Position numbers and translations under genes: made by a program. Source: Bordetella avium (GTDB lineage: Bacteria > Pseudomonadota > Gammaproteobacteria > Burkholderiales > Burkholderiaceae_B). From it: a stretch of DNA of 64,000 bases. The stretch lies in contig NZ_CP139969.1 in the NCBI RefSeq assembly GCF_034424645.1, forward strand, positions 62,001 through 126,000. The letters run 5' to 3'. Position 1 is the first letter of the stretch; every line of letters begins with the position of its first letter. Below, piece by piece: positions 36,587 to 49,676 of this stretch. The notes beneath the pieces are model-generated. The model was not told the DNA's origin. It made no database searches and saw only the letters and a list, made by a program, of their open reading frames with translations.

Positions 36587-37726
36587 GTGGAATATATACG
36601 TCGCCTTTGGCTAGTCTTTGCTCAGGCTGTCACAGTTTGCCTGGCCATTTTATTCGTCGTCGCCGCATTGCGGCCCGACTTGCTGCGGCTGGCCGGTCCT
36701 GGTCAGCCCGCCTCTGCCTTGGCGACGGTAGACAGTTATGCGCCGGCGGTGGCGCGGGCCGCGCCCTCGGTGGTCAATATTTATACGTCCAAACATGTGG
36801 ATGTGCCTCTCCTGCCCCTGCCGGAGGACCCCGCCTTGCGCCAGTTCATCGCTCAGGTTCCGGGGCTTTCTCGGCGCGAGCAATCCAACAGCCTCGGATC
36901 GGGGGTGATCGTCAGTGAGCAGGGTTATGTACTGACCAATTTTCATGTGGTGGATGCGGCCGATGCGATCGAGGTGGCGCTGGCCGATGGCCGGCAGGCC
37001 GCTGCCAAGGTCGTCGGCGCGGATACCGAAACCGATCTGGCCGTGCTCAAGCTATCGGGTAACTTGACCGGCCTGCCTGTGGCCAGCTTCGCCGAGGGCC
37101 GCAGGCTGCGGGTGGGAGATGTGGTGCTGGCGATCGGCAATCCGTTCGGAGTCGGGCAGACGACGACGCAGGGGATTGTGTCAGCCTTGGGCCGCTCTGG
37201 CTTGGGGGCCAATGCGTATTTGAATTTCATCCAGACCGACGCGGCCGTAAATCCCGGCAACTCAGGCGGCGCACTGATCGACACTCAGGGGAATCTGGTG
37301 GGCATCAATACGGCGATCTATTCCCAGACAGGCGGCTCGCTGGGTATCGGTTTCGCCATTCCGATCGATATCGCCCGGCGTGTGATGGACGAGATCATCA
37401 AGACTGGCAAAGTGCGCCGGGGTTGGCTGGGCATCGAGCCGCAGGACCTCACGCCGGAATTGGCGCACGCCTTCAAGCTGGGAGAGGATGCGCCTGGCGT
37501 CATCATTGCCGGTGTCATGCGTGGTAGTCCAGGCGGCAAGGCCGGGCTGCGCGTGGGGGATATCGTGCTGGCGCTGGATGGTCAGCCGGTGCGCGATACG
37601 GGCAGGCTGCTGGCGCAGATCGCCGCGGTCTCGCCTGGTCACACCGCTGTGCTGAAGGTGTTGCGCGAGGGCAAAGAGATGGAGATCAAGGCCACGATGG
37701 GCACACGCCCTTCCCGGCCGCAATAA
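36587..37726 (+). CDS. DegS-like periplasmic serine protease (HtrA family)
   Basis: 379 residues from the GTG at 36587 (VEYIRRLWLVFAQAV); an ATG at 36560 would overlap the divergent gene by 17 nt. A single N-terminal membrane anchor, then trypsin-like catalytic triad His120 (LTNFHVVDA), Asp150 (TDLAVLKL) and Ser226 (NPGNSGGAL), and one PDZ domain (DAPGVIIAGVMRGSPGGKAGLRVGDIVLALDG). One PDZ plus an anchor is the DegS layout: sensing misfolded outer-membrane proteins. A 10-bp inverted repeat (37704-37713/37733-37742) spans its stop codon. Confidence 0.88.
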   Translation: MEYIRRLWLVFAQAVTVCLAILFVVAALRPDLLRLAGPGQPASALATVDSYAPAVARAAPSVVNIYTSKHVDVPLLPLPEDPALRQFIAQVPGLSRREQSNSLGSGVIVSEQGYVLTNFHVVDAADAIEVALADGRQAAAKVVGADTETDLAVLKLSGNLTGLPVASFAEGRRLRVGDVVLAIGNPFGVGQTTTQGIVSALGRSGLGANAYLNFIQTDAAVNPGNSGGALIDTQGNLVGINTAIYSQTGGSLGIGFAIPIDIARRVMDEIIKTGKVRRGWLGIEPQDLTPELAHAFKLGEDAPGVIIAGVMRGSPGGKAGLRVGDIVLALDGQPVRDTGRLLAQIAAVSPGHTAVLKVLREGKEMEIKATMGTRPSRPQ

Positions 37727-37753
37727 GACCGCGAAGGGCGTGCTGGATGGGGC

Positions 37754-38539
37754 TTACTCGCGTTCAGCGAGTTCTCTGCCCTCGGCGGTTTTTCTCGGCG
37801 TGATCAGGCGGGCGCAGATCAGGCCGACTTCATACAGCAGACACAGCGGTACGGCCAACATGAATTGGCTGACGACATCGGGCGGCGTGACCACGGCGGC
37901 GATCACGAAGGCGCCGACCACGACATAACCGCGCGCCTGGCGCAGTTTGGCAACATCGACCAGGCCCGTCTTGACCAGCAACACCACGGCGACGGGTACC
38001 TCGAAGGTGATGCCGAAGGCCATGAACATGGTCATGACGAAGCTGAGGTAGGCCTCGATGTCCGGGGCTGGCGTGATGGATTGCGGCGCGAAGGTCGCAA
38101 TGAAATGGAACACCGTACGGAACACAAAGAAGTAGCAGAACGCCATGCCCGCCAGGAACAGCAGCGTGCTGGAGGCGATGAGCGGCAGGGCCAGACGCTT
38201 TTCGTGGCGGTAAAGGCCGGGGGCGACAAAGGCCCAGGCCTGATAGAGCACGACGGGCAAGGCGATCACGAAGGACGCCATCATGGTGACCTTGACGGGC
38301 ACCATAAAAGGCGTGATCACGCCGGTGGCAATCATGCGCGTGCCTTCGGGCAAGGACGCGAGCATGGGCTGAGCCAGTACGTCATAGATGGTCGAGGCGC
38401 CGGGATAGGCGAAAAGAATCAGGAAGATCACAACCACCGCGCTGACGGCTTTCAAGAGGCGTGAGCGCAGTTCGACCAGATGCGACATGAAGCTTTCTTG
38501 CGGCATCGCTTCTTCGGTTTGGGGGGCTTCCTGACTCAC
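37754..38539 (-). CDS. tatC: Sec-independent translocase TatC
   Basis: 261 residues. GTG start at 38539 overlapping the tatB stop; an ATG 11 codons later (38506, MPQESFMSHL) is possible. Six membrane segments, FMSHLVELRSRLLKAVSAV start and PxP-type loops as in TatC. Recognises twin-arginine signals such as that of PetA. Last of tatABC. Confidence 0.92.
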   Translation of the reverse strand: MSQEAPQTEEAMPQESFMSHLVELRSRLLKAVSAVVVIFLILFAYPGASTIYDVLAQPMLASLPEGTRMIATGVITPFMVPVKVTMMASFVIALPVVLYQAWAFVAPGLYRHEKRLALPLIASSTLLFLAGMAFCYFFVFRTVFHFIATFAPQSITPAPDIEAYLSFVMTMFMAFGITFEVPVAVVLLVKTGLVDVAKLRQARGYVVVGAFVIAAVVTPPDVVSQFMLAVPLCLLYEVGLICARLITPRKTAEGRELAERE

Positions 38540-39033
38540 GTTGCATTACCAGTAGACGGGGACTTGGGGGCCTCAGCCTGGGACGCTGCGGGCGCGGCCG
38601 GTGTCGGTTCGGCTGCGGCCGTGGCAGGCAGCGTGGCAGGCGTGCCGGGCAATTTGCTTGTGTCTGTTTCAGCGGTGATGGCGGGATGGGGCGCAATCGT
38701 GCGTTGAATATCCGCCGCGGCTTCATTGACCGTTCTTGCGGTGTCGTCGAGTTCGGCGCGCAACGAATCACCGCTTGCGCGCAGCGAGTCGGTGGCGCCG
38801 CGCAACGACTGATTGACGTCCTGCGCCGTGCTGTCTATTTGTTGTTTGAACTTGCGCAACTCATCCAGCTCGATTTCGCGCTGAATATCGGATTTGACGT
38901 CATGGACGTAACGCTGCGCGCGGCCGAGTAGATGACCGACGGTACGAGCGACTTTAGGGAGGCGTTCGGGCCCGAGCACAATCAGCGCCACGACGCCGAT
39001 TACGATCAGTTCCGTGAAGCTGACATCAAACAT
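38536..39033 (-). CDS. tatB: Tat translocase subunit TatB
   Basis: 165 residues. N-terminal membrane helix (MFDVSFTELIVIGVVALIVLGPERLPKVART), amphipathic helix, and a long Pro/Ala-rich tail (TPATLPATAAAEPTPAAPAASQ). Forms the receptor with TatC. Overlaps the tatC start. Confidence 0.93.
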   Translation of the reverse strand: MFDVSFTELIVIGVVALIVLGPERLPKVARTVGHLLGRAQRYVHDVKSDIQREIELDELRKFKQQIDSTAQDVNQSLRGATDSLRASGDSLRAELDDTARTVNEAAADIQRTIAPHPAITAETDTSKLPGTPATLPATAAAEPTPAAPAASQAEAPKSPSTGNAT

Positions 39034-39084
39034 GCGTCTGTCGCTTGATAGAAGATAGAGGGGCGGGCCCTGCCCGCCCGGAGA

Positions 39085-39300
39085 TCAGGAATTCTGTTTT
39101 TCCTTGGCCTGCACGTCGATCGTGGTCTGCTGTTGCGTGACCTGTTCGGTTTTGTCGGCATTGGCTTCTTGCATGCCGTCCTTGAAACCCTTGACCGCAC
39201 CGCCCAGGTCAGAGCCGATATTGCGCAATTTTTTCGTGCCGAAAATCAGGGCGACGATGACCAGAACGATCAACCAATGCCAAATACTGAAGCTACCCAT
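39085..39300 (-). CDS. tatA: Tat translocase subunit TatA
   Basis: 71 residues. [43 protein letters not shown] gives the TatA transmembrane and amphipathic helices. Polymerises to form the pore for folded proteins. 51 nt from tatB and 15 nt from the HIT gene upstream. Confidence 0.95.
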   Translation of the reverse strand: MGSFSIWHWLIVLVIVALIFGTKKLRNIGSDLGGAVKGFKDGMQEANADKTEQVTQQQTTIDVQAKEKQNS

Positions 39301-39315
39301 GACAACTCTCCGTGT

Positions 39316-39684
39316 TTATGCGTCGGGGGCCGTGCGGCCGTTCCAGGGACGCGGGCCACCCATAATGTGGAAATGCAGGTGCGGCACTTCCTGGCCGCCT
39401 TCGACGCCGGCGTTCGCCAGCAGCCGGAAGCCGCCTTCTGGCCCGGGATTGCAACCATTTTCCTGGGCCAGGCGAGGCACGAGTGCCATCATTCTACCCA
39501 ACCAGCCTGCGTCTTCGGCAGTGATATCCTGCATGGAAACAATGTGATGGCGCGGGATGAGCAGCAAATGCACGGGTGCGGCCGGGCTGATGTCGTGGAA
39601 AGCGATGAATTCATCGTCTTCGTAAACTTTCTTGGCGGGGATATCGCCCCGCGCAATCTTGCAGAAGATACAGTTTTCGCTCAT
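39316..39684 (-). CDS. hinT: HIT-family nucleotide hydrolase
   Basis: 122 residues. HIT motif is HLHFHIMGG near the C-terminus; N-terminal CIFCKIARGDIPAKKVYEDDE is the PKCI/HinT zinc-type start. Hydrolyses adenosine phosphoramidates. It sits between hisE and tatABC, an order seen in beta- and gammaproteobacteria near the his and tat genes. Confidence 0.92.
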   Translation of the reverse strand: MSENCIFCKIARGDIPAKKVYEDDEFIAFHDISPAAPVHLLLIPRHHIVSMQDITAEDAGWLGRMMALVPRLAQENGCNPGPEGGFRLLANAGVEGGQEVPHLHFHIMGGPRPWNGRTAPDA

Positions 39685-39692
39685 ACGGATTC

Positions 39693-40043
39693 TCAGTCGG
39701 CGGGCCGGCGGGCTTTTTCTTCAAGGCCCGATAAGCCCTCGCGACGCGCCAGCTCAGCCAGCACGTCTTCGGGGCGCAGATTGTAGTGAGCCAGCGTTAC
39801 GAGGCAATGAAACCAGAGGTCGGCAGTCTCGCTGACGATACGTTCGGGCAGGCCATCTTTGGCGGCCATGACCAGCTCGGTGGCTTCTTCGCCGATTTTT
39901 TTCAGGAAAGCATCCGGCCCTTTGGCCAGCAGCTTGGCCGCATACGAAGTTTGCGGATCGCCGCCGTTTTGGGGCAGGCGGGTTTCCAGCGTGTCGGCGA
40001 CGCGCGCCAGCACGTCGGCACCGAAAACGGGCGCGTTTGTCAT
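39693..40043 (-). CDS. hisE: Phosphoribosyl-ATP diphosphatase
   Basis: 116 residues, all-alpha NTP-pyrophosphohydrolase. [21 protein letters not shown] holds the EExxE metal motif and [18 protein letters not shown] follows. Second histidine-pathway step (PR-ATP to PR-AMP). A separate protein here, not fused to HisI. Overlaps hisI by 4 nt. Confidence 0.94.
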   Translation of the reverse strand: MTNAPVFGADVLARVADTLETRLPQNGGDPQTSYAAKLLAKGPDAFLKKIGEEATELVMAAKDGLPERIVSETADLWFHCLVTLAHYNLRPEDVLAELARREGLSGLEEKARRPAD

Positions 40044-40444
40044 TTATAGATCAGTTCCGGGTCTTTCAGTACAGGATCGACCGCCACCCACGCAGCACGC
40101 TGGGAAGTGCCGTCCAGACGGCGGTAAAAACAGCTTGCGCGGCCAGTATGGCAGGCAATGCCGCCGTTTTGGTGGACTTTCAGCAGGATGACGTCGCCGT
40201 CGCAATCGAGGCGCAGCTCGTGCACCTGTTGCGCGTGGCCGGATTCTTCGCCTTTACGCCAGAGTTTCTTGCGCGAGCGCGACCAATAGACGGCACGGCC
40301 GGTCGCGGCCGTTTCGGCCAGCGATTCGCGGTTCATCCAGGCCACCATCAGGATCTGGCCATTTTCGGCATCCTGGGCGATGGCGGGAATCAGGCCATCG
40401 GCGTCGAAAACGACATCGGCCATCCAATCCGGTTCGGTACTCAT
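40040..40444 (-). CDS. hisI: Phosphoribosyl-AMP cyclohydrolase
   Basis: 134 residues. [31 protein letters not shown] is the family core; the zinc-site residues include [12 protein letters not shown] and [12 protein letters not shown]. Third step, opening the purine ring. 2 nt from hisF. Confidence 0.95.
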   Translation of the reverse strand: MSTEPDWMADVVFDADGLIPAIAQDAENGQILMVAWMNRESLAETAATGRAVYWSRSRKKLWRKGEESGHAQQVHELRLDCDGDVILLKVHQNGGIACHTGRASCFYRRLDGTSQRAAWVAVDPVLKDPELIYK

Positions 40445-40446
40445 GA

Positions 40447-41250
40447 TTAGTCCAATCTGACGTCAATGCCGCGCTGGGCCATGAAGGCCTTGCATTCGCG
40501 CACGGTGTGCTGGCCGAAGTGAAAAATGCTGGCGGCCAGCACGGCGCTGGCGCGGCCGGTGGTGACCCCCTCGGCCAGATGCTCCAGATTGCCCACCCCG
40601 CCCGAGGCGATCACGGGGACCGGCACAGCGTCGGAGACCGTACGCGTCAGTTCGAGGTCAAAGCCGGATTTGGTGCCGTCACGGTCCATGCTGGTGAGCA
40701 GGATTTCGCCAGCGCCATAGGCTGCCATACGGCGGGCCCAGGCCACGGCGTCAAGCCCGGTGGCGCGGCGTCCGCCATGGGTGAAGACTTCCCAGCGGGC
40801 GGCTTCACCCTCGCTGCTGACGCGCCGTGCGTCGATGGCGACCACGATGCACTGCGAGCCGTGGTAATCGGCGGCGGCGCGCACCAGTTCGGGATTGCTG
40901 ATGGCGGCGCTGTTGATGCTGATTTTGTCAGCGCCTGCATTGAGCAGACGCTGAACATCGGAAACCTGTCTTACACCGCCGCCTACGGTCAGCGGGATGA
41001 AAACCTGCGACGCCACCTGCTCGATGATGGGTAGGATGAGATCACGGCCGTCGCTGGTGGCGGTGATATCCAGGAAAGTGAGTTCGTCGGCGCCCTGCTC
41101 GTTATAGCGGCGGGCGATCTCGACCGGGTCGCCCGCGTCGGTCAGGTTGACGAAGTTCACACCCTTGACGACGCGTCCGGCGGTCACGTCGAGGCAGGGA
41201 ATGATGCGGCGCGTGAGCGCCGAAGCGGTAGGGCCCTGGGTTTGCGTCAT
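40447..41250 (-). CDS. hisF: Imidazole glycerol phosphate synthase cyclase subunit
   Basis: 267 residues, TIM barrel. [22 protein letters not shown] carries the catalytic Asp of the first strand and [18 protein letters not shown] the second. Works with HisH, which supplies ammonia. Overlaps hisA by 4 nt (ATGA). The N-terminal [12 protein letters not shown] is a short extension. Confidence 0.96.
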   Translation of the reverse strand: MTQTQGPTASALTRRIIPCLDVTAGRVVKGVNFVNLTDAGDPVEIARRYNEQGADELTFLDITATSDGRDLILPIIEQVASQVFIPLTVGGGVRQVSDVQRLLNAGADKISINSAAISNPELVRAAADYHGSQCIVVAIDARRVSSEGEAARWEVFTHGGRRATGLDAVAWARRMAAYGAGEILLTSMDRDGTKSGFDLELTRTVSDAVPVPVIASGGVGNLEHLAEGVTTGRASAVLAASIFHFGQHTVRECKAFMAQRGIDVRLD

Positions 41251-41987
41251 GACGTCAGTTCATCAGCGCGGGCCTGGGCCACCTTGAAGTCCAGCGCGCC
41301 TTCATAAATGCTGCGACCGAGAATGGCGCCTTCGACGCCGTCGGCTTCGACCGCGCACAGGGCTTCGATATCGGCCATGCCGGCAATGCCGCCCGAGGCG
41401 TACACGGGGATGCGCACATGCTGAGCCAGACGCACGGTGGCTTCGACGTTCACGCCGGAGAGCATGCCGTCGCGGCCGATGTCGGTGTAGATGATGGCTT
41501 CGCAGCCATAGTCTTCGAATTTCTTGGCGAGATCGAGGACGTCGTGGCGGGTGAGCTTGCTCCAGCCGTCGGTGGCGATTTTGCCGTCTCGTGCGTCCAG
41601 GCCGACAATGATTTGCCCGGGGAAGGCGCCGCAGGCGTCATGCAGAAAGCCGGGGTTTTTGACGGCCGCCGTGCCGATGATGACATAGGAGATGCCGGCA
41701 TCGAGATAGCGTTCGATGGTGTCGAGGTCACGGATGCCGCCGCCGATTTGCACGGGGATATCGTCACCGACCGCCTTGAGGATGGCCTTGATGGGCGCTT
41801 CGTTCTTGGGCTTGCCGGCGACAGCGCCGTTCAGATCGACCAGATGCAGCCGGCGGGCGCCCTGGGCGAGCCAATTCGAGGCGATGGCAGCGGGGTCTTC
41901 GGAGAACACCGTGACATCGTCCAGGTCTCCCTGGCGCAGACGCACACAGCGCCCGTCTTTGAGGTCGATGGCGGGGATCAGCAGCAT
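41247..41987 (-). CDS. hisA: ProFAR isomerase
   Basis: 246 residues, TIM barrel paralogous to His[33 protein letters not shown] and [22 protein letters not shown] contain the two catalytic aspartates. Isomerises ProFAR to PRFAR. 63 nt separate it from hisH upstream. Confidence 0.96.
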   Translation of the reverse strand: MLLIPAIDLKDGRCVRLRQGDLDDVTVFSEDPAAIASNWLAQGARRLHLVDLNGAVAGKPKNEAPIKAILKAVGDDIPVQIGGGIRDLDTIERYLDAGISYVIIGTAAVKNPGFLHDACGAFPGQIIVGLDARDGKIATDGWSKLTRHDVLDLAKKFEDYGCEAIIYTDIGRDGMLSGVNVEATVRLAQHVRIPVYASGGIAGMADIEALCAVEADGVEGAILGRSIYEGALDFKVAQARADELTS

Positions 41988-42050
41988 GGTGATAGCGAGC
42001 GTTGAAAAATCGGTTGAAAAGAAAGCCTGCCCAGGCGCGTCGTACGGCGG

Positions 42051-42737
42051 CTATGGCTGCCAGTCTACAAAATTGCGATACAGGCGCAAACCGTGTTCGG
42101 CGCTTTTTTCCGGGTGAAATTGCACCGCGAAAATGTTACTGGCGGCCACGGCGCAGGTAAAGGCAAGCCCGTAATCGCTTTCCCCGACAGTCAGGGCAGG
42201 ATCTTCGGGCGCGGCGTAATAACTGTGGACGAAATAAAAATGCGCCTCATCGGGAATACCTTCCCATAGCGCATGAGCGCGCGTCTGGCGGACCTTGTTC
42301 CAGCCCATATGGGGCACTTTCAGGCGTTCTTCGCGGGTGTTCGTGGCCACGGGGCCGGTATTGCCCTCTTTGTCGGCCGTGACGATGTCGGCGAACTGGG
42401 GGCCGGCAAAGCGGCGCACCTGGCCTGCGAAAAGATTCAGGCAAGGCGTATCGCCTTCCTCGCTGGACGAGAACAGCATCTGTTCTCCTACGCACACGCC
42501 CAACAGCGGCTTGTTGCGGGCGGCCCGCAATACGGCTTCGGCCAGGCCGGACTCATTCAGGGTGCGCATGCAGTCCGGCATGGCGCCCTGCCCCGGAAAC
42601 ACGACCCGGTCAGCGGCGTCGATGTCCTGGGCGCGATTGCAAATGCGGATATTGGCTTGCGGCGCGGCATATTGCAGCGCGCGCGCCACGGAATGGAAGT
42701 TCCCCATTCCGTAGTCGACGATAGCGATAGTGCTCAA
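42051..42737 (-). CDS. hisH: Imidazole glycerol phosphate synthase glutaminase subunit
   Basis: 228 residues from the TTG at 42737 ([20 protein letters not shown]), with GAGG 9 nt upstream; the only ATG upstream overlaps hisB far out of range. Nucleophile Cys82 ([11 protein letters not shown]) and the His-Glu pair in FHPEKS complete the class-I glutaminase triad. An insert around residues 100-130 makes it slightly longer than E. coli HisH (196). Pairs with HisF. Confidence 0.94.
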   Translation of the reverse strand: MSTIAIVDYGMGNFHSVARALQYAAPQANIRICNRAQDIDAADRVVFPGQGAMPDCMRTLNESGLAEAVLRAARNKPLLGVCVGEQMLFSSSEEGDTPCLNLFAGQVRRFAGPQFADIVTADKEGNTGPVATNTREERLKVPHMGWNKVRQTRAHALWEGIPDEAHFYFVHSYYAAPEDPALTVGESDYGLAFTCAVAASNIFAVQFHPEKSAEHGLRLYRNFVDWQP

Positions 42738-42753
42738 TTCGTGGGCCTCGGTG

Positions 42754-43341
42754 TTACAGCACGCCCTTGGTGGACGGGATGACGTCGCCCATGCGGGGAT
42801 CGACCTCCATGGCCATGCGCAGCGCGCGGCCAAAGGCCTTGAAAACGGTTTCGGCCTGGTGGTGGGCATTGAAGCCGCGCAGGTTGTCGATGTGCAGCGT
42901 CATGAGGGCGTGGTTGACCAGACCCTGGAAGAATTCACGCGTGAGGTCAACGTCGAAGTCGCCGATGCGCGCTCGCGTGAAGTCGATGTGGTATTCCAGC
43001 CCCGGACGGCCCGAGAAGTCGATCACGACGCGTGACAAGGCCTCGTCGAGTGGCACATAGGCATGGCCGTAGCGGCGCAGGCCGGCCTTGTTGCCAATGG
43101 CCTTGGCGATGGCCATGCCCAGCGTGATGCCGACGTCTTCGACGGTGTGGTGGGCGTCGATGTGGAGGTCGCCCTCGGCCTTGATGTCGAGATCGACCAG
43201 GCCATGGCGGGCGATCTGGTCCAGCATGTGATCCAGAAAGGGCACGCCGGTGTCGATGCTTTGCTTGCCGGTGCCATCGAGATTGACGGCCACGCGGATG
43301 CGCGTCTCGTTGGTGTTGCGGATGATTTCTGCGGTACGCAT
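42754..43341 (-). CDS. hisB: Imidazoleglycerol-phosphate dehydratase
   Basis: 195 residues, monofunctional (no phosphatase domain). Manganese-site motifs [11 protein letters not shown] and [11 protein letters not shown] are intact. Sixth step. 1 nt before hisC. Confidence 0.95.
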   Translation of the reverse strand: MRTAEIIRNTNETRIRVAVNLDGTGKQSIDTGVPFLDHMLDQIARHGLVDLDIKAEGDLHIDAHHTVEDVGITLGMAIAKAIGNKAGLRRYGHAYVPLDEALSRVVIDFSGRPGLEYHIDFTRARIGDFDVDLTREFFQGLVNHALMTLHIDNLRGFNAHHQAETVFKAFGRALRMAMEVDPRMGDVIPSTKGVL

Positions 43342-43342
43342 A

Positions 43343-44434
43343 TCAGGGACTCAGTATGTCTTGCAGGGCAGCGAGCAAGGCCGCGTTTTCTTCCGGCGTG
43401 CCAATCGAAATGCGCAGGCAGTTAGCCAGAAGCGGATGCGCCGCCGAAAAGTTTCTAACCAGTATTTTGCGCGTTTTCAGGGCGAGATGCACGGCGTTGC
43501 CGTCCAGCTTGCCGCAAAAGCGTACAAGAATGAAATTGCCGGCACTGGGGTAGACCCTGACATCCGGCAAAGCGGCCAGCCCACGGGCCAGCGGTTCGCG
43601 GTCGGCGCGCAGGCGGGCAGCCTGCTCGTCGAGCACCGCCTTCTCGCGCAGCACGGCGAGCAGTACGGCTTGGGTCAGGACGTCGACGTTATAGGGTGGG
43701 CGGACCTTGTCGATCTGGGAGATCCAGTCGGGTAAGCCCGCCAGATAGCCAAAACGCAGACCGGCCAGGCCGATCTTGGAGACCGTGCGCATGATCACAA
43801 CATTAGGCAGTTGCGTTACGCGCGGCATCCAGCTGTGGCCGGCAAAGGGCTGATAGGCCTCGTCGATGACGACCAAGCCGGGGGCGGTCTGAATAATGGC
43901 CTGAACTGCGGCGTCGGGCCACAGGCCGCCGGTGGGATTGTTGGGCAAAGCCAGGAACACCAGCTTGGGCTGGTGCTCTTCGATGGCCGCCAACATGGCG
44001 GGCAGGTCCAGCTCCAGGTCCGTGGTGAGCGGCACGCCCACGAAGCGGGCGTGGTCAAAGCGCGCCGCCATTTCAAAATAGACAAACGAGGGCCAGGGCG
44101 ACAGCACCGTATCGCCGGGTTCGCAACAGGCTTGCACCAGCAGGTGAATCAGCTCATCCGAGCCGTTGCCGAATAAGAGGTCCGCCTCTGCGGGCACCTC
44201 AAAAGCGGTGGCGACGGCGGCCTTGAGGACAGAGAGGTCAGCCTGGGGATAACGGTTGAGGGGCGTCTCGCACGCGGCCTGGGCAATGGCGTCGCGCACC
44301 CGCTCAGGCAGCGGATACGGGCACTCCATGGCATCTAGCTTGATGACATCGGCCGCGCTTGCCGCTACCGGATAGGCGGACTGCGCCAGGATGTCCTGGC
44401 GCAGCGTGCGAGCGATCCGCTCGGCGGCGCTCAT
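43343..44434 (-). CDS. hisC: Histidinol-phosphate aminotransferase
   Basis: 363-residue PLP enzyme. [32 protein letters not shown] and the Schiff-base lysine in [14 protein letters not shown]. Overlaps hisD by 4 nt. Confidence 0.95.
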   Translation of the reverse strand: MSAAERIARTLRQDILAQSAYPVAASAADVIKLDAMECPYPLPERVRDAIAQAACETPLNRYPQADLSVLKAAVATAFEVPAEADLLFGNGSDELIHLLVQACCEPGDTVLSPWPSFVYFEMAARFDHARFVGVPLTTDLELDLPAMLAAIEEHQPKLVFLALPNNPTGGLWPDAAVQAIIQTAPGLVVIDEAYQPFAGHSWMPRVTQLPNVVIMRTVSKIGLAGLRFGYLAGLPDWISQIDKVRPPYNVDVLTQAVLLAVLREKAVLDEQAARLRADREPLARGLAALPDVRVYPSAGNFILVRFCGKLDGNAVHLALKTRKILVRNFSAAHPLLANCLRISIGTPEENAALLAALQDILSP

Positions 44435-45738
44435 GAGCGTTCGTCGAGGCGGTATTGCGCGCTGGCCGCATGGGCCTGCAAGCCTTCGCCCAGCGCCAGT
44501 TCGGCGGCGATACGGCCCAGTGTCTGAGCGCCTTCGCGCGATACCTGGATGAGGCTGGAGCGCTTCTGGAAGTCATACACGCCGAGCGGCGAGGAAAAGC
44601 GCGCCGTGCGCGAGGTCGGCAACACATGGTTGGGACCCGCGCAGTAATCGCCCAGCGATTCCGAACTGTAGCGTCCCATGAAGATGGCCCCGGCATGACG
44701 GATGCGGGCTGTCCAGACTTCAGGCTGCTCGGTGGAGATTTCGAGATGCTCGGGGGCGATGGTGTTGGCGATGGCGCAGGCTTCATCCAGATCGCGCACC
44801 TGGATCAGCGCGCCACGGTTGGCCAGGCTGGTGCGCAGGATGTCGGCGCGCGGCATGGTGGGCAGCAGCCGCTCGATCGCGGCCTCGACTTCGTCGATGA
44901 AGGCCGCGTCCGGACACAGCAAGATAGACTGCGCCAGCTCGTCGTGTTCGGCTTGGGAAAACAGGTCCATCGCGATCCAGTCGGCGGGTGTCTTGCCATC
45001 GCAGATGATCAGGATTTCGCTGGGGCCGGCGATCATGTCGATGCCGACCACGCCAAACACGCGCCGCTTGGCCGCTGCGACGTAGGCGTTGCCGGGGCCG
45101 ACGATTTTGTCCACCGCCGGGACGGTTGCCGTGCCATAGGCCAGCGCACCGACGGCTTGAGCGCCGCCGATGGCGAATACGCGGTCCACGCCGCCGATGG
45201 CCGCAGCGGCCAGCACGATGGGATTGCGCTGGCCGTCAGGCGTGGGTGTCACCATGATGAGCTCGGGCACGCCAGCCACCTTGGCCGGGATGGCGTTCAT
45301 CAATACGGAAGACGGATAGGCCGCTTTGCCGCCCGGCACATAGAGGCCCACGCGGTCCAGCGGCGTGACCTGCTGGCCCAACATAGTGCCCTCGGCGTCG
45401 GTGTAGGTCCAGGTTTCGGCGCGCTGATGCTCGTGGTAGGCGCGCACGCGGCCGGCGGCCGCTTCGAGGGCCTGGCGCTGCGCGGCAGGCAGGCTGTTCA
45501 GCGCAGCCTGCCATTCAGTCTTGGGGATTTCGAGCGCGGCGGCGGTATCGACGGCCATGCGGTCAAAACGCTGGGTGTACTCGAGCAAAGCGGTGTCACC
45601 GCGCGTGCGCACATCAGCCAGAATGCCCGCCGCAGCGCGGTCGATGGATTCATCCTGCGAGGCTTCGAAGGCCAGCAAGCGGGACAGGTCGGATTGGAAG
45701 CCCGCATCGCGGGAATCGAGTCGGTTGATCAGAGCCAT
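44431..45738 (-). CDS. hisD: Histidinol dehydrogenase
   Basis: 435 residues. [24 protein letters not shown], the signature [16 protein letters not shown] and the zinc-site AEHDELAQ are present. Last two steps, oxidising histidinol to histidine. 9 nt after hisG. Confidence 0.96.
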   Translation of the reverse strand: MALINRLDSRDAGFQSDLSRLLAFEASQDESIDRAAAGILADVRTRGDTALLEYTQRFDRMAVDTAAALEIPKTEWQAALNSLPAAQRQALEAAAGRVRAYHEHQRAETWTYTDAEGTMLGQQVTPLDRVGLYVPGGKAAYPSSVLMNAIPAKVAGVPELIMVTPTPDGQRNPIVLAAAAIGGVDRVFAIGGAQAVGALAYGTATVPAVDKIVGPGNAYVAAAKRRVFGVVGIDMIAGPSEILIICDGKTPADWIAMDLFSQAEHDELAQSILLCPDAAFIDEVEAAIERLLPTMPRADILRTSLANRGALIQVRDLDEACAIANTIAPEHLEISTEQPEVWTARIRHAGAIFMGRYSSESLGDYCAGPNHVLPTSRTARFSSPLGVYDFQKRSSLIQVSREGAQTLGRIAAELALGEGLQAHAASAQYRLDERS

Positions 45739-45747
45739 GGCATCAGG

Positions 45748-47938
<2,191 letters not shown>

Positions 47939-47941
47939 GGA

Positions 47942-48739
47942 TCAGTTCCGGAGCTTGTAGCCGCGCGCCAGAAGCCGCAGCGCGAATAAAGAAAGGACAA
48001 CGAATACACCCGTCACGACGGCCAGACTTTGCCAGGGCGACACATCTGAAACGCCGAAGAAGCCATGACGGAAGCCGTCGATGGTGTAGAAAATCGGGTT
48101 CCAGTGCGAGACGGCCTGCCAGAACGGCGGCAAGGTGTGGATAGAGTAAAACACGCCGGACAGAAAGGTAGCCGGCATGACGAGAAAGTTCTGGAATGCG
48201 GCCAGTTGATCGAATTTCTCAGACCACAGCCCGGCCACCAGGCCCAGCACGGCCATGATGCCACAGGCCAGCACCGCGAAAACCAGCACCCAAACAGGTT
48301 GCGCCGGCATCAGCGGCACGAAGTACAAGGCCACCAGCCAGACGCAGAGGCCGACCGCCAGACCCCGAACCACGGCGGCGATGACATAGGCGGAAAAGAT
48401 TTCGCGATGCGAGATCGGCGGCAGCAGCACAAACACCAGGTTGCCCGTGATCCGGCTCTGTATGAGCGAAGACGAGGGGTTGGCGAAGGCGTTTTGCAAC
48501 ATGCTCATCATCATGAGCCCGGGGATCAGGAAGGCGGTGTACGGCACCGAGCCGTACACCATCAAACGCCCCTCGAGCACATGGGCGAACACCAGCAGAT
48601 AAAGCAAGGCAGTGATGACAGGCGCGGCAATGGTCTGGAAACTGACTTTCCAGAAGCGCAGCAACTCCTTGCGCAACAGGGTCGGAAAACCCGAGCCGGC
48701 GTCCAGCCGTGGTTGCACGAGTGCTTGGTTCGGGTTCAC
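47942..48739 (-). CDS. ABC-2 type transporter permease
   Basis: 265 residues, GTG start at 48739 overlapping the ATPase stop. Six membrane segments (VITALLYLLVFAHVLEG, VLVFAVLACGIMAVLGLVAGLW, and so on), ABC2 signature NFLVMPATFLSGVFYSI. Paired with the ATPase upstream; YadH/NodJ family. Exported substrate unknown. Confidence 0.9.
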   Translation of the reverse strand: MNPNQALVQPRLDAGSGFPTLLRKELLRFWKVSFQTIAAPVITALLYLLVFAHVLEGRLMVYGSVPYTAFLIPGLMMMSMLQNAFANPSSSLIQSRITGNLVFVLLPPISHREIFSAYVIAAVVRGLAVGLCVWLVALYFVPLMPAQPVWVLVFAVLACGIMAVLGLVAGLWSEKFDQLAAFQNFLVMPATFLSGVFYSIHTLPPFWQAVSHWNPIFYTIDGFRHGFFGVSDVSPWQSLAVVTGVFVVLSLFALRLLARGYKLRN

Positions 48740-49545
48740 GAAAGCGTCTCCTCGCCGGTAAGGGGAACGAAGTCCGGGTCATCCTGGCGCATGATGCGCA
48801 CGAAGGCATCTTCGAGGTCTACGCCGCCTACGCGCGCCAGCAGCGCCTGGGTGGTGTCCAGGGCAACGATGCGCCCGCCTTTGAGCATGGCGATGCGGCC
48901 GCACAGGGCCTCGGCTTCTTCGAGGTAGTGGGTCGTGAGCATGATGGTGTGGCCAGCGCGGTTCAGGCGCGAGATGAACTCCCAGAGCGTGCGGCGCAAA
49001 TCGACGTCCACGCCGGCAGTAGGCTCGTCTAGCACGATGACCGGCGGGCGGTGCACCAGCGCCTGCGCGACCAGCACGCGGCGCTTCATGCCGCCCGACA
49101 GGGCGCGCATATTGGCGTCGGCTTTGTCAGCCAGGCCAAGATTGAACAGGATTTCGTCGATCCAGTCGTCATTGTTGCGCAGGCCGAAATAACCCGATTG
49201 CAGGCGGAGTGTCTCGCGGACTGTGAAAAAGGGGTCGTAGACCAATTCTTGAGGCACGACACCCAGCGCCCGGCGCGCCTCTTTGTATTGGGCGATCACG
49301 TCATACCCGCAGACGCTGGCGCGTCCTTGAGTGGCCCGGGCCAATCCGGCAAGAATGGATATCAGGGTGGTTTTGCCGGCGCCGTTGGGACCGAGCAGAC
49401 CGAAGAACTCGCCGTGCTCGATGTGCAGGCTGACATCGTTGAGCGCCTGAAAGCCCGGCTCGGCGGCGGCGCCAAACAGGGTTTTCCAGCCTTGCTGGCG
49501 TGGAGGGTAGATTTTGGAGACGTGTTCGAGGCTGACGGCTGGCAT
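48736..49545 (-). CDS. ABC-2 type transporter ATPase
   Basis: 269 residues. Walker A LLGPNGAGKTTLISIL, signature ALSGGMKRRVLVAQAL, Walker B VIVLDEPTAGVD, switch TTHYLEEAEAL. YadG/NodI family, partner of the adjacent permease. First gene of the minus-strand run that continues through murA and his to tatC. Confidence 0.93.
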   Translation of the reverse strand: MPAVSLEHVSKIYPPRQQGWKTLFGAAAEPGFQALNDVSLHIEHGEFFGLLGPNGAGKTTLISILAGLARATQGRASVCGYDVIAQYKEARRALGVVPQELVYDPFFTVRETLRLQSGYFGLRNNDDWIDEILFNLGLADKADANMRALSGGMKRRVLVAQALVHRPPVIVLDEPTAGVDVDLRRTLWEFISRLNRAGHTIMLTTHYLEEAEALCGRIAMLKGGRIVALDTTQALLARVGGVDLEDAFVRIMRQDDPDFVPLTGEETLS

Positions 49546-49602
49546 AAACGCGGCGGGATTTCCGGGGCCTGCCCGGCGTGCGCCCGTAAGAGCGAAACCA
49601 GC

Positions 49603-49608
49603 ATTATA
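49603..49608 (-). promoter_or_regulatory. Possible -10 element for the ABC-2/bolA/murA/his run
   Basis: Perfect TATAAT on the minus strand, 58-63 nt upstream of the ATPase ATG. No good -35 at 17 nt (GATAGG/TTCGTC only weak). It is the only evident promoter candidate between mlaC and this operon. Confidence 0.4.
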
Positions 49609-49676
49609 GAGGGGGGTATCACCCTATCGGACGAATTACCCCTCGTGTCGTCAGCCTTGGCAGCGCCCGGCCGGCC

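Noticed and set aside
37704..37742. 10-bp inverted repeat around the stop of the DegS-like gene as terminator
   Set aside because: Stem partly within the coding region, 19-nt loop and no T run; too weak to call.
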